This document shows, piece by piece, positions 16,783 to 27,136 of a DNA stretch of 64,000 nt. The DNA is taken from positions 3,720,001-3,784,000 of the forward strand of contig NZ_CP113977.2 of assembly GCF_026870175.2 (NCBI RefSeq). The letters run 5' to 3'. Under the pieces are notes generated by a model, which saw only the letters and a program-made list of their open reading frames with translations, ran no database searches and was not told where the DNA came from. The translations under genes were made by a program, and so were the position numbers. The stretch's first letter is position 1. The number at the start of each line of letters is the position of its first letter. Origin of the DNA: Flavobacterium aestivum. GTDB taxonomy: Bacteria; Bacteroidota; Bacteroidia; Flavobacteriales; Flavobacteriaceae.

Positions 16783-17872
16783 GATTTTGTTTTGCCTTTA
16801 TAGAATTTATCAATATAAATTCAGAAAGATTATCTGCATCTAAAATCCCTGCAAGTTGGTTGTTTTCATTGACTATTAAAACGCTACCTTTTTTTTCATA
16901 CAATTGCTCTATTACTTTTTCTAACTGGGTATTTATATCAATGTAAACTAAACTTCTATCCATCACATTATAAATATACTCCTCCTCTCCTTTTTCAGAA
17001 AGGGCTCTAATAATCTGATTTTTGTTTAATGTTCCTACGAGCTTATTATTCTGAGTCACCAGAAACTTTCTGTGCTCACTTTCCAGAAGTATGGCTATTG
17101 CTTTTTTTATTGTATCATCTGCCTCGATAGTTTGATACTCTTTCATGACCACATCTCTTACTGTATATCCTTTAAGTAAATTTTTGAACTCAACCGATTC
17201 TGTTTCAATTTGAGCCGAAAAAATGACAAATAAACCAATGAGAATTAAAATTGGATTAGTAACAATTCCGATCAAAATAAAGCATAGTGCTATAAACTGG
17301 CCTACCCGAGCTGCAATTTGAGTCGCTGTATTTCGATTCATTCTAAAAGACAGCAGCGCTCTCAATACCCGTCCGCCATCCATTGGAAAAGCGGGAATTA
17401 AATTAAAAACGCCCAATGTGAGGTTTACAATGTAGAAATTAAAGAAAAAATTATTAGCATTGATACCACTAGACATCAAAACCAATAATTCCTCTGTGTC
17501 TTTTGGAATCTCAATAAAAAATAAAGTTATAAATGCCAATGCAAAATTTACTAAAGGCCCAGCAATTGCAACTACTAACTCTTCTAATGGATTTTCTGGC
17601 AATCGCTCCAAACGGGCAATTCCCCCAATGGGTAAAAGCGTAATGTCTTTAGTCTTTATATTGTATCTTTTTGCGGTTAAAGCATGCCCCAATTCATGCA
17701 ATAGAACGGTAATAAAAATGCATAAAATGAATAATACTGACCATGCAATTTGTATAGAATTTTGCCCATTCCTATAATTTATAAAAATAATAAACGCGAT
17801 AAGTAGGGTAAATGTCCAGTGTATAAATATACCAATACCCGCAATGGTTCCAAGTTTAAAAAGACCTTTCAT
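16766..17872 (-). CDS. Site-2 protease family (M50) metalloprotease with CBS domains
   Basis: The product is 368 residues. A helical membrane core contains the zinc motif HELGHALTAKRYN and the third ligand in NLIPAFPMDGGRVLRALLSF, the pattern of the SpoIVFB-like M50B group. The C-terminal third holds a CBS pair (VRDVVMKEYQTIEADDTIKKAIAILLESEHRKFLV and YNVMDRSLVYIDINTQLEKVIEQLYEKKGSVLIV), which usually binds adenine nucleotides and gates activity. It probably cleaves membrane proteins within the bilayer in response to energy state. The 17-bp overlap with the phospholipase D gene hints at a shared membrane job. Confidence 0.9.
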   Translation of the reverse strand: MKGLFKLGTIAGIGIFIHWTFTLLIAFIIFINYRNGQNSIQIAWSVLFILCIFITVLLHELGHALTAKRYNIKTKDITLLPIGGIARLERLPENPLEELVVAIAGPLVNFALAFITLFFIEIPKDTEELLVLMSSGINANNFFFNFYIVNLTLGVFNLIPAFPMDGGRVLRALLSFRMNRNTATQIAARVGQFIALCFILIGIVTNPILILIGLFVIFSAQIETESVEFKNLLKGYTVRDVVMKEYQTIEADDTIKKAIAILLESEHRKFLVTQNNKLVGTLNKNQIIRALSEKGEEEYIYNVMDRSLVYIDINTQLEKVIEQLYEKKGSVLIVNENNQLAGILDADNLSEFILINSIKAKQNHANEY

Positions 17873-18020
17873 TTTATATTGTTTTTATATTTAGACACTC
17901 AAAAAGAACCCATAATTTAAAAAACACTTCTAAAACTGATTTTCTTTTTCACAAATACAGTTTAGACAACAAAACAAAAACTATGAACGGAAAAAATCGT
18001 TCTATTTATTATTAGTTTTC

Positions 18021-20672
18021 TCATTTTATTTTTCCCAATCTATTATACAAAGGATTTATAAATAAGATATACAAATGGGATAACAACCAACCAAAGGTTA
18101 ATCCGAAAAACAAAGCTACTTTTCTCTTTATAATACTTTCTATATTAATAACTCTAGCCAAAAATTTAGATAAAAATCCACCTAAGAAAACTAAAATCAC
18201 TATTCCTATGAAATTATAAGAAACCACAAATTGACATATTGGAGTCGCATTATGCCAGTTCACAATCAAAACATACAAAACGTACAACATGAACACACAA
18301 CCAAGTCCTAATATGGAATAATTGAATGCTTTTGACAATCTAATTATTTTAAAAGGAACAAAACAACTTACTTTCAATTGCTCAACGAGTTGCTTTTCTT
18401 TTGCGGGAAGCGTACAACTCTCAGCAACTTTTAAGAATTTCCAATTTGTTTTTTTTGAGGTATCTCCGCTATGATCGTGCATTATTTGTTGATAACCACT
18501 ATACATTAAAGCATAGGCTTCTATGTCATTGAACGAGTCAAGATCGGTTCTTACTTCACTAAGCCCTTTTTGAATTTTCGTCATTAAGCCATATTTCAAA
18601 AGCGAATTTTCATCCTCAATTTCTTTATCGTATAAAAGACTTCTGTTGACATCAGTGCAATTTATCCAACTAATAGGAAGTTGAGATAATCCGTTCTTCA
18701 AATGGGCAATAATCAGTTTATCGACAATTGAAGTGTATTTGCGGGCTTTTAAATCTATCAATTGAATCTCTCGCAAACGTTCTTGCAAAATAGTATCCAT
18801 TCTAAAAAACAAAGACACAGCATTGGCAGTATTTTTAGTATTGTTATGCATTTGGGCACTTCCATCACTTATAATAATCTCATTACACTCCTGCTCTAAA
18901 ATTGATGTAATTCCTTGATTATCATGCACACCGCCATCTATTAATTCTAAATCAATATTTTTATACAATCCTTTTAGTACCAAGGGTTCAAATAAGACCG
19001 GAATACAAGACGAAGCTGCAACGGCATAGCCTAAACTAAATTTTTTATATTCATCTGGTGCATTATCATAATACATCCTTCTTAAACGGGGTTTTACATC
19101 AAAATCATCCGAAATATACGTAGGAGGCTCCCCCATCCAGGAGGCAGTAAATTGCCAGTTATGTCCTGTATTTACAGATGTTGCGTTTAGAATTAGCTGT
19201 GGTACTTTATTGGTTCGTTTCCAATTATCATTATTGTAATTAAATTTTTCATTGTTAAAAGGAGTAATTAGCAAATCACTCATGTATATCGAATCCGTAC
19301 TTTTTAATTGCAAATTTTTAGCAATCAATGGCTTATAAAAATATTTTTCGTACAGTTCACCCAATCTATTAGAACGAGAATAGGGACCTTCTTTCAACAT
19401 TTCAATATTTTTAGAAAAACTGGTCAATAAACGCATCCGGATGTTCTTTTGTACCGCATCTAGAAATTCTTTTTCAATTTCTTTTACCAGCTTTATATAA
19501 TCCTCATGAATAATATCTTTATCAGCTTTATTTTCGTACAATTGCTTTATTTTCAGATAATAAAATGCTCCAATCACAGATCCTCCTGAAACACAAGAAA
19601 TCACCTCAATATCTTTTAGTTTCCCTTTATCTGCCAATGCAGCCAAAACACCTATATGAAATAACGCGGCTCGAAAACCGCCACCTGACAGCCCCAATCC
19701 TACTTTTCGTTGTTGTTTTTGTCTGCTAAATGCCGCACTATTTTTTTCTTCAGATCGAAGATTTAAAGCCATTAAGCAACGGTTTTGCTCTTCTTCTATA
19801 ATCTCATTTTTATGAAATGGGTTAATGCTTGTTGCAAGCTGATTTTTTTCAATTTTTTGAAAATATGCCAAATTATAAATTTGCTTGCTAAACGTTTTAA
19901 TTTGCCAATTTTCTTTTTTGTCTGCTGTATAAAGTGCGATGTAATAAAGCGCTTCTTTGTATTTCCTAAGACCAAAAAAAGCTTCGGCTAGTGCAGGATA
20001 TAATTTTTCTTTAGATTCAATTTCTGCTCTAAATAAAGGTTTACCTGTGCCGCCATCATTTACATAGGCATGAATAATTTCTTTTCTAATATCTTGGGCT
20101 GTTTCGAATCGCTTTATAGTCTCACTCGTGATTTCTGTGGTTTCTGAGAGCCGCTCTAAATTCTCTATTACGATTAATTCATTGAGATGTGCATAATTCA
20201 CCGCAGCATTAATACAATCGGTTTCCGAATGTATGGATTTATGTGATTTGCTTTTCCAGATCTGATATCCTTTTTTATAATAAGCCCTTGATTGCAATAA
20301 ATTATGAAACTGATGATCAAATCTCCATTTGTGTCTATAAACTTCTCCTGCCAAACTTATTGTTTTACAGTTTCTAGTATGTTCTAAATCACAAAATGAT
20401 TTTAGAACATTTATCGCTTTTTCAAATTTAAAATAGGAAGATAGTGTTGTGTCTTTGTATATATTCTCAGCTAAATCCTGATAATCAGATAGTTTTATTT
20501 CAATACCAGCTGCTTCATTATCAGCAATTTTCTCTAATAATATCTCTGTAGCATAGCCGAATTGCTCATACTGTATCAGTTTTGAATACAAATCCTCAAA
20601 ATGAATAGAATTTGAAATGTCTTCACCTCTCAAATAATTTTTAGCAAATTCTATCGCTTGCTTTTTCTCCAT
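18021..20672 (-). CDS. Patatin-like phospholipase with long helical N-terminus and C-terminal membrane helices
   Basis: The product is 883 residues. Residues 1 to about 300 are helical and TPR-like (LYSKLIQYEQFGYATEILLEKIAD, LIVIENLERLSETTEI, ALAEAFFGLRKYKEALYYIALYTADK), similar in character to the TRAFs-binding/DUF4071 region. The patatin domain follows: oxyanion loop GLGLSGGGFRAALFHIGVL near residue 328, catalytic serine in SCVSGGSVIG near 363, and DGGVHDNQG near 579 carrying the aspartate of the dyad. From about residue 785 there are three hydrophobic helices, so the enzyme is membrane-bound. It probably hydrolyses lipid acyl chains. The gene stands alone. Confidence 0.85.
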   Translation of the reverse strand: MEKKQAIEFAKNYLRGEDISNSIHFEDLYSKLIQYEQFGYATEILLEKIADNEAAGIEIKLSDYQDLAENIYKDTTLSSYFKFEKAINVLKSFCDLEHTRNCKTISLAGEVYRHKWRFDHQFHNLLQSRAYYKKGYQIWKSKSHKSIHSETDCINAAVNYAHLNELIVIENLERLSETTEITSETIKRFETAQDIRKEIIHAYVNDGGTGKPLFRAEIESKEKLYPALAEAFFGLRKYKEALYYIALYTADKKENWQIKTFSKQIYNLAYFQKIEKNQLATSINPFHKNEIIEEEQNRCLMALNLRSEEKNSAAFSRQKQQRKVGLGLSGGGFRAALFHIGVLAALADKGKLKDIEVISCVSGGSVIGAFYYLKIKQLYENKADKDIIHEDYIKLVKEIEKEFLDAVQKNIRMRLLTSFSKNIEMLKEGPYSRSNRLGELYEKYFYKPLIAKNLQLKSTDSIYMSDLLITPFNNEKFNYNNDNWKRTNKVPQLILNATSVNTGHNWQFTASWMGEPPTYISDDFDVKPRLRRMYYDNAPDEYKKFSLGYAVAASSCIPVLFEPLVLKGLYKNIDLELIDGGVHDNQGITSILEQECNEIIISDGSAQMHNNTKNTANAVSLFFRMDTILQERLREIQLIDLKARKYTSIVDKLIIAHLKNGLSQLPISWINCTDVNRSLLYDKEIEDENSLLKYGLMTKIQKGLSEVRTDLDSFNDIEAYALMYSGYQQIMHDHSGDTSKKTNWKFLKVAESCTLPAKEKQLVEQLKVSCFVPFKIIRLSKAFNYSILGLGCVFMLYVLYVLIVNWHNATPICQFVVSYNFIGIVILVFLGGFLSKFLARVINIESIIKRKVALFFGLTFGWLLSHLYILFINPLYNRLGKIK

Positions 20673-20882
20673 AATTTAAAAAATTTATCATCAACAGATG
20701 ACTGCCGATACTATTTCTTATTTTTTCTGTCTGAAAACATTCTATAAATTTAGAAAAAAATAACAGAATGAAAGCAATTATAAATACTAAACTACATGTT
20801 AAATACAAATTATTGTTAAAAATAAATTGCATTCAAAATAAAATGTAACTTCGTGGTATTAACTTACAAAAACCAAATTTTA

Positions 20883-23600
20883 ATGAAAAAAATATTTTTT
20901 GCAATATCATTAGTTGCCACATTAATAAATAGTTCCTATGCACAGGAAGCAACTTTTGTTACTTCCGTAGAAGGAATAAAAGAATATAGTTTACCCAACG
21001 GGATGAAAATTTTATTAATTCCGGACGCTTCACAATCGAATGTTATTGTGAATATCGTATATGGAGTGGGTTCACGTCACGAAGGCTATGGGGAGTCAGG
21101 AATGGCACATTTGCTAGAACATATGTTATTCAGACGCTCATCTAAATTTACAGATATCAAAAAAGCAATTGCTGATAAAGGCGCACAAGCTAATGGTACT
21201 ACCTATTATGACCGTACCAATTATTATGAAATTTTACCGGCTACAGATGAGAATTTAAAATGGGCTCTTGAAATGGAAGCCGACAGAATGACTACATCGG
21301 CTATTCTTCAATCTGATTTGGATACCGAATTTAGTGTTGTTCGAAATGAGTTTGAAATTGGTGAAAATGATCCATCTGGAGTACTAAACGAGCGTATTCT
21401 TTCAACAGCATATTTGTGGCATAATTATGGAAAATCAACCATTGGTAGTAAAGAAGATATAGAACGTGTTCCTGCAAGTCGTCTAAAAGTTTTTTATCAA
21501 AAATATTACCAACCTAATAATTCCACACTTATCATTGGAGGAAAATTTGACGAGAAAAAAACACTTTCCTGGATTAAAGACTATTTTGCTTCAATCCCAA
21601 AATCAAAAACAGATATTGAACAAACCTATACTGTTGAACCTCCTCAAGACGGTGAACGATTTGTAGAATTAAAAAGAAATGGCGATATACAATACATCGC
21701 TATGGCTTATCACACTCCAAGTTATTCTGATAAAGAATTTGCTGCTAATAATGCTTTAATTTCAATATTGACCAACAATCCATCTGGTATTTTGTACAAA
21801 TCATTGGTAGAAACTAAACTTTCTACTGATGTATATGGTTATACAGTTAGCTTAAAAGACCCGGGATTTAGTTATTTCTCTTGCGAAATTGCAAAAGATA
21901 AAGACATTAATGCCGTTCAAAAAGCCTTTTTGGAGACTATGAACTCTGTACCTCAAATGACTTTTACTGAAGAAGATCTTAAACGTGCCAAAAATGAATT
22001 GCTCAAACAATTTGAAAATACTTATAACAAGACCATCAGTTTATCGATAGCGCTGACAGAACTTGTTGGAGCTGGCGATTGGCGCTTATTCTTTATAGAC
22101 AGAGATAATATCGAAGCCTTAACTGTTGCCGACATTCAAAACGCCGCCAAAAAATACTATTTACAAAGCAATAGAACTTGGGGACGTTTTATTCCCGAAA
22201 CTACTAGCCAAAGAACAAAAGTAAATAACACTAATGATATTGCAGCCCTTGTAAAAGGATACAAAGGAAAAGCAATGGAGGAAAATGCCAATACTTTTGA
22301 AACTTCGGTAGCCAACATTATAAAATCAACCGAAGAAGGAAAACTGGCTTCGGGAGGAAAATACGCCTTATTGGAAAAACCTGCTAAAGGGAATAAAATC
22401 GAAGCCCGATTGTTGTTGAGAATGGGTGATGAAAAATCATTAAGCCAAAAATCAATGATTGCTAATTTAACAGCCAGTATGTTGAAATTAGGAACTAAAA
22501 CCCGAAGCAAAAAAGACATCAATGACCAACTTGACCAATACAAAATCAACTTAAGTTTGGGCGGATCTGTAGATGGTTTATACGTAAGAATCAGTACTGA
22601 TAAGGCCAATCTAAACAATGCCTTAAACTTGGTACAAGACATTCTAAGAAATCCATCATTTGATGTTAGTGAATTTGAAAAATTAAAATTGGAAACCAAA
22701 AGCGGATTAGAAGCTAATAAAAGTGAGCCACAATCCGTTGCCAGTCAAGAACTGACAAAATTAACCAACCTGTATCCTAAAACACATCCTTACTATTTAG
22801 AATCAATTGATGAAAGTCTGGCAACATTAGATAAAATCACTATTGAGGATGTTAAGTCATTCTATGCTACTTTCTATGGAGGATCTAACAGTATTTCGTC
22901 TTTTGTAGGAGGAATTGATAAAGCACTTATTAAAAAATTCTTGAGTAGCACTTTTGATAAATGGAGTCCAAAAATTGCTTATAAAAGAATCTCAAATCAG
23001 TATTTTGATGTGAAATCAAGTGATAAAACCATACAGATCAATGACAAAACCAATGCAGTTTTGCTTGGAAAAGTAAATTTGAATATTGGAAAAAGCAGTC
23101 CGGATTATCCTGCTGTAACAATGGCTAATGAATTATTAGGAGGTGGTGCTTTCTTATCTTCAAGAATACCACAGCGTTTGCGCGAAACTGAAGGTTTAAG
23201 TTATGGTGCAGGATCTTACTTGCGTACAAATACAGTAGACCCAACTACAGATTGGGGAATTTATGCTTTTTACAACCCAACAATGAAAGAGAAATTAATT
23301 ACTGCTCTAAATGAAGAAATTGAAAAAGCAATTAGTAAAGGTTTTACCAAAGAAGAATTTGACAGTTCATTAAAATCTTGGTTACAAAGCAGACAAATGA
23401 CACTAGGAAATGATGATTTTTTAGTTCGCGAACTAAGAGATAATATGGATAATGGTCAAACTTTTAAAGATTACGAAGTTTTTGAAACCAAAACTAAAAA
23501 TCTAAATGTTCAACAAATAAATACAGCTTTGGTCAAATATTTTGATCCAAAAAAATTCGTAATGGTTAATTCCGGAGATTTTGCTAAAAAGCAACTCTAA
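20883..23600 (+). CDS. M16-family zinc metallopeptidase, exported
   Basis: The product is 905 residues from ATG 20883. A GTG at 20853 would put ten residues before the signal peptide and overlaps a TAACTTCG promoter-like element. The signal peptide MKKIFFAISLVATLINSSYA is followed by an active M16 domain with the inverted zinc motif HLLEH near residue 75 and the distal glutamate in VVRNEFEIGENDPSG. A second, inactive M16 half follows (from about residue 490), including the ELLGGGAFLSSRIPQRLRETEGLSYGAGS segment that helps bind substrate. It should degrade peptides in the periplasm. A hairpin terminator follows. Confidence 0.92.
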   Translation: MKKIFFAISLVATLINSSYAQEATFVTSVEGIKEYSLPNGMKILLIPDASQSNVIVNIVYGVGSRHEGYGESGMAHLLEHMLFRRSSKFTDIKKAIADKGAQANGTTYYDRTNYYEILPATDENLKWALEMEADRMTTSAILQSDLDTEFSVVRNEFEIGENDPSGVLNERILSTAYLWHNYGKSTIGSKEDIERVPASRLKVFYQKYYQPNNSTLIIGGKFDEKKTLSWIKDYFASIPKSKTDIEQTYTVEPPQDGERFVELKRNGDIQYIAMAYHTPSYSDKEFAANNALISILTNNPSGILYKSLVETKLSTDVYGYTVSLKDPGFSYFSCEIAKDKDINAVQKAFLETMNSVPQMTFTEEDLKRAKNELLKQFENTYNKTISLSIALTELVGAGDWRLFFIDRDNIEALTVADIQNAAKKYYLQSNRTWGRFIPETTSQRTKVNNTNDIAALVKGYKGKAMEENANTFETSVANIIKSTEEGKLASGGKYALLEKPAKGNKIEARLLLRMGDEKSLSQKSMIANLTASMLKLGTKTRSKKDINDQLDQYKINLSLGGSVDGLYVRISTDKANLNNALNLVQDILRNPSFDVSEFEKLKLETKSGLEANKSEPQSVASQELTKLTNLYPKTHPYYLESIDESLATLDKITIEDVKSFYATFYGGSNSISSFVGGIDKALIKKFLSSTFDKWSPKIAYKRISNQYFDVKSSDKTIQINDKTNAVLLGKVNLNIGKSSPDYPAVTMANELLGGGAFLSSRIPQRLRETEGLSYGAGSYLRTNTVDPTTDWGIYAFYNPTMKEKLITALNEEIEKAISKGFTKEEFDSSLKSWLQSRQMTLGNDDFLVRELRDNMDNGQTFKDYEVFETKTKNLNVQQINTALVKYFDPKKFVMVNSGDFAKKQL

Positions 23601-23647
23601 AATCATTACGTTTTAGCTCCTTAATTAAGAGCTGAAATCCCCTTATA

Positions 23648-23680
23648 AGAGGTATTGAGCAATCAATACCTCTTTTTTTA
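23648..23680 (+). terminator. Rho-independent terminator of the M16 peptidase gene
   Basis: AGAGGTATTGA and TCAATACCTCT form an 11-bp stem with a GCAA loop and a T tract. The rest of 23601-23939 is AT-rich leader DNA before fumC with no other feature I can support. Confidence 0.9.
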
Positions 23681-23939
23681 TATCAACCCTTTTACTACTA
23701 ACTTTCCTCAACATTCTTAAACTTGCATTCCTAATTATTTAAAACCAAAACAAAGCATAATTTTTAATTTCAATTCACCAGTATTTTGTAATTTTATATG
23801 CACTATTCGCTACAATAAAAACGCTTCGGATTACAATAATGTAACTTAAGTTCACAAAATGAAGAAGTTTTATCATTATAAAAATAGAAAGGTTTAAAAA
23901 GCCTAAATAACAATTCTAAAGACCAATCAAACTCAAAAC

Positions 23940-25325
23940 ATGAAATTCAGAATCGAAAAAGACACTATGGGGGAAGTCTCCGTTCCCGCAGATAAATACT
24001 GGGGTGCACAAACTGAACGTTCCCGAAACAATTTTAAAATTGGTTCTCCCGCATCTATGCCTAAAGCAATTATAGAAGGTTTTGCCTATCTCAAAAAAGC
24101 TGCTGCGTATGCCAACTGTGATTTGAATGTTCTGCCTATTGAAAAACGAGACGCTATTGCTCAAGTATGTGATGAAATTCTGGAAGGCGAACTTAAGAGC
24201 CAGTTTCCGCTTGTAATTTGGCAAACGGGCTCCGGAACACAAAGCAATATGAACGTTAATGAAGTTATTGCCAATCGTGCCCAGGTTTTGAAAGGGCTTA
24301 CCATTGGCGAAGGCGAACCTTTTATCAAGGCCAATGACGATGTTAACAAATCACAATCCTCTAATGATACTTTCCCAACTGCAATGCACATTGCTGCTTA
24401 TAAAGTGGTGGTCGAAAATACCATTCCCAGTATTGAAAAATTAAGGGATACACTCCAAGGAAAAGCAACCAAGTTTGCCTCAGTGGTCAAAATTGGTCGT
24501 ACCCATTTGATGGATGCTACACCCCTCACCTTAGGTCAGGAAATTTCGGGTTATGCTGCACAACTAAATTATGGTTTGAAAGCTTTAAACAATACATTAT
24601 CCCATTTATCCGAAATTGCTTTAGGAGGAACAGCGGTAGGAACTGGCTTAAATACTCCGAAAGGGTATGATCAAAAAGTAGCCCAATATATAGCTGAGTT
24701 TACAGGACATCCTTTTGTAACTGCTCCTAACAAGTTTGAAGCTTTGGCTGCACATGATGCTATTGTAGAAACACATAATGCACTTAAGCAACTGGCAGTT
24801 TCTTTGCATAAAATTGCAAATGATGTTCGGATGCTGGCTTCGGGACCTCGATCTGGAATTGGAGAAATATTGATTCCTGAGAACGAACCAGGTTCATCTA
24901 TCATGCCTGGAAAAGTCAATCCTACACAATGTGAAGCACTTACTATGGTTTGTGCACAAGTTATGGGAAATGATGTGGCCATTAGCATTGGCGGCATGCA
25001 AGGCCATTATGAATTGAATGTTTTTAAACCTATGATGGCTGCCAATTTTCTGCAATCGGCTGAATTGTTAGGTGATGCTTGTCGATCTTTTGACGAACAT
25101 TGCGCACAAGGCATAGAACCTAATTACAAACGCATTAAAGAGTTAGTAGACAATTCACTGATGCTGGTTACGGCATTGAATACTAAAATTGGGTACTATA
25201 AATCGGCAGAAATTGCACAAACTGCACACAAAAACGGAACTACACTTAAGGAAGAAGCCGTTCGATTAGGATACGTAACTCCTGAAGAATTTGATAATTG
25301 GGTAAAACCGGAAGATATGGTTTAG
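23940..25325 (+). CDS. fumC: Class II fumarate hydratase
   Basis: The product is 461 residues, the normal FumC length. It converts fumarate and water to malate in the citric acid cycle without an Fe-S cluster. Diagnostic segments are [25 protein letters not shown] at the start, [47 protein letters not shown], the fumarase/aspartase signature [11 protein letters not shown] and the C-terminal [14 protein letters not shown]. It is a single-gene unit, followed by an inverted-repeat block that separates it from a convergent gene. Confidence 0.96.
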   Translation: MKFRIEKDTMGEVSVPADKYWGAQTERSRNNFKIGSPASMPKAIIEGFAYLKKAAAYANCDLNVLPIEKRDAIAQVCDEILEGELKSQFPLVIWQTGSGTQSNMNVNEVIANRAQVLKGLTIGEGEPFIKANDDVNKSQSSNDTFPTAMHIAAYKVVVENTIPSIEKLRDTLQGKATKFASVVKIGRTHLMDATPLTLGQEISGYAAQLNYGLKALNNTLSHLSEIALGGTAVGTGLNTPKGYDQKVAQYIAEFTGHPFVTAPNKFEALAAHDAIVETHNALKQLAVSLHKIANDVRMLASGPRSGIGEILIPENEPGSSIMPGKVNPTQCEALTMVCAQVMGNDVAISIGGMQGHYELNVFKPMMAANFLQSAELLGDACRSFDEHCAQGIEPNYKRIKELVDNSLMLVTALNTKIGYYKSAEIAQTAHKNGTTLKEEAVRLGYVTPEEFDNWVKPEDMV

Positions 25326-25332
25326 AAAAAAT

Positions 25333-25424
25333 TATGAGTTATGAATTATGAGTTATGAGTTATAAAATATTTAAAATTTTAATACTCTCCAACTAACTCA
25401 TAATCCATAACTCAAAACTTATAA
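25333..25424. repeat. AT-rich repeat block (TATGAGTTATGAAT units) between convergent genes
   Basis: Direct units of TATGAGTTATGA on the left and their approximate complements (AACTCATAATCCATAACTCA) on the right can fold into a long imperfect hairpin. It probably ends transcription from both sides. Confidence 0.55.
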
Positions 25425-25431
25425 TTAAAAA

Positions 25432-26634
25432 CTACTTCCCATCTACATAATCTTGCAGATAGCTAAAACGCTCAGTAAGTTTTCCGTTTTCTGTCATTTT
25501 GGCTCGTTTAAGAATACCATCTTTGTCTCCGTTGAAAAAAGCTGGAATAACATGTTGTGAAAACATTTCTCCAAATCCTTCACTGGCATCTTTAGGCAAT
25601 TCACAAGGCAAATTATCTACTGCCATAACAACAATTGCTGCAGGATGAAAAACATCTACTTCTTTGTTTTCAATAGGCAAATAGCCGTACAAAGGCTCAG
25701 CAATAGTTGATGCACGCAATGTACAAGCAATTGGACCATCGACATCACAAGAAACATCGGCAACAACTTTTAAATTACAATCATTTGCCTGAAGCATTTC
25801 ACGCGTTAAAATTACGGGAGCGTCATTTCCATGAAAATGACCTGCTATGTATATATCCGAAACCTTTGTGAATTTCTCAAAATCAGAAGTGTATTCTTTT
25901 GGATTATGGTAAAAATCAGTAAAGTCAAGAGTTTGTCCGTCTAATCTTTTGTTATAATCCAAAACATCAATTTGGGTATATACCGCTTGAGTGTAGTTTT
26001 TAGTCAAATAATTTTCGACTGTTACCTCTTTGATTTTCATAGCATCCAGAATCTCTTTGGCACCATTACCAACTTTTCCGGTTCCCGAAACCACAATTTT
26101 TAGCGGAGGCAAAACCAATCTTTTCAAATGAGCTATCAACGCATCTTTTCCCGAAAGGGTTTCAGCTTTTGGCATTTTAAATAATTCGAATTTTATTCCA
26201 AATGCTCTAAAAGCATTATAAGCTCCCACAATTCCTGCATAACGACCAAAACCTATAAGTCTGCGATTGTTAGCATCTACAATGGTTTCATGATCATACA
26301 AATCGATATTCTTTTCTAGAATAGCTTGCAACAACTTTCTGTTATAAGGTTGTTTTTTTATAGTATGCGAGAAAAAGAAATAGGCTTTATTAGGAATTAA
26401 ACTCTCAACTGGCACTTCTTTTACTCCAAAAAGGACGTCGCAATCACTAACATTATCAGCTACTTCTATCCCCATACTTTTATACTGATCATCAGTAAAA
26501 ATACGAATATCAGAAGTCTCTACTTTTACAGTAGAATCATGATACAACTGTTTAATTTTGGCTAATTCGTCGGGAGAAAAAACGACTCTCCTATCTGGTG
26601 GATTTTTTCTTTCTTTTATGATTCCAAACTTCAT
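25432..26634 (-). CDS. Saccharopine dehydrogenase-like NAD(P)-dependent oxidoreductase
   Basis: The product is 400 residues from ATG 26634, and an upstream start at 26676 is less likely. The N-terminus MKFGIIKERKNPPDRRVVFSP is the alanine dehydrogenase/transhydrogenase-type substrate domain. The dinucleotide-binding fold follows at about residue 185 (PLKIVVSGTGKVGNGAKEIL). The C-terminal half has DVSCDVDGPIACTLRAST, close to lysine-forming saccharopine dehydrogenases. The true substrate is not certain, and a role in lysine breakdown or an opine-type reaction is possible. A TATGTTTG element lies about 52 bp upstream. The gene stands alone. Confidence 0.75.
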   Translation of the reverse strand: MKFGIIKERKNPPDRRVVFSPDELAKIKQLYHDSTVKVETSDIRIFTDDQYKSMGIEVADNVSDCDVLFGVKEVPVESLIPNKAYFFFSHTIKKQPYNRKLLQAILEKNIDLYDHETIVDANNRRLIGFGRYAGIVGAYNAFRAFGIKFELFKMPKAETLSGKDALIAHLKRLVLPPLKIVVSGTGKVGNGAKEILDAMKIKEVTVENYLTKNYTQAVYTQIDVLDYNKRLDGQTLDFTDFYHNPKEYTSDFEKFTKVSDIYIAGHFHGNDAPVILTREMLQANDCNLKVVADVSCDVDGPIACTLRASTIAEPLYGYLPIENKEVDVFHPAAIVVMAVDNLPCELPKDASEGFGEMFSQHVIPAFFNGDKDGILKRAKMTENGKLTERFSYLQDYVDGK

Positions 26635-26685
26635 TTTTACTATTTTAAATTTATATAAATATAACTTAATTAACATTATTTGTTA

Positions 26686-26693
26686 CAAACATA
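26686..26693 (-). promoter_or_regulatory. -7 promoter element (TATGTTTG) of the saccharopine dehydrogenase-like gene
   Basis: This matches TAnnTTTG on the minus strand, 52 nt before the start codon. Confidence 0.45.
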
Positions 26694-26699
26694 ACAATT

Positions 26700-27108
26700 T
26701 ATTTTGAAATAAATTATATATACACGAATAATTCTAAAAGCCGATAAAAATAGGCTAAACTATCTGTATGCACAAAATTGAAAACCAAATAAGTCTTTTT
26801 TTTATTGGTCTGAACTCATATATAGTCGAAAGGAAAGCGGAAAAAATATTTGCCAATAGAATCTATTTTTTGTTCCTTGATATTTTTATACAATTAGCTT
26901 TATACAATAGCTTTGCTCCATTGTGCTATGTGAATTAAAATGGTAGAGAAATGCCTAGATAATTTCCTTATCAAGAATAGTGTTGTTAAATTACAAGCGA
27001 AGTTTTGGCAAACCAATCCTTTCTACACTGATCATCAGTCAGATAAAAATTACTTCCAAAAAAAAGTTAAATTTAAAAAAAACTATAAATCAAACGATTT
27101 CGTTTCTA
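26700..27108. other. AT-rich intergenic region without a supported gene
   Basis: The stretch between the divergent genes has only short frames, one of 61 codons at 26940-27125, with no family resemblance and no ribosome binding site. Only promoter-like elements at its two ends are supported. Confidence 0.5.
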
Positions 27109-27116
27109 TATATTTG
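27109..27116 (+). promoter_or_regulatory. -7 promoter element (TATATTTG) of the serine hydrolase gene
   Basis: TAnnTTTG lies 20 nt before the start codon at 27137. No TTG is seen at the expected upstream spacing. Confidence 0.5.
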
Positions 27117-27136
27117 CCCTTCTAGTACCACACAAA

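Noticed and set aside
20641..20832. 63-codon minus-strand frame before the patatin gene
   Set aside because: It overlaps the patatin start, has no ribosome binding site and has no recognisable domain. Its hydrophobic stretch reflects AT-rich DNA.
26940..27125. 61-codon plus-strand frame in the gap before the serine hydrolase
   Set aside because: Codon use is Lys/Asn/Phe-rich in the way random AT-rich DNA is, there is no ribosome binding site, and it covers the hydrolase promoter.
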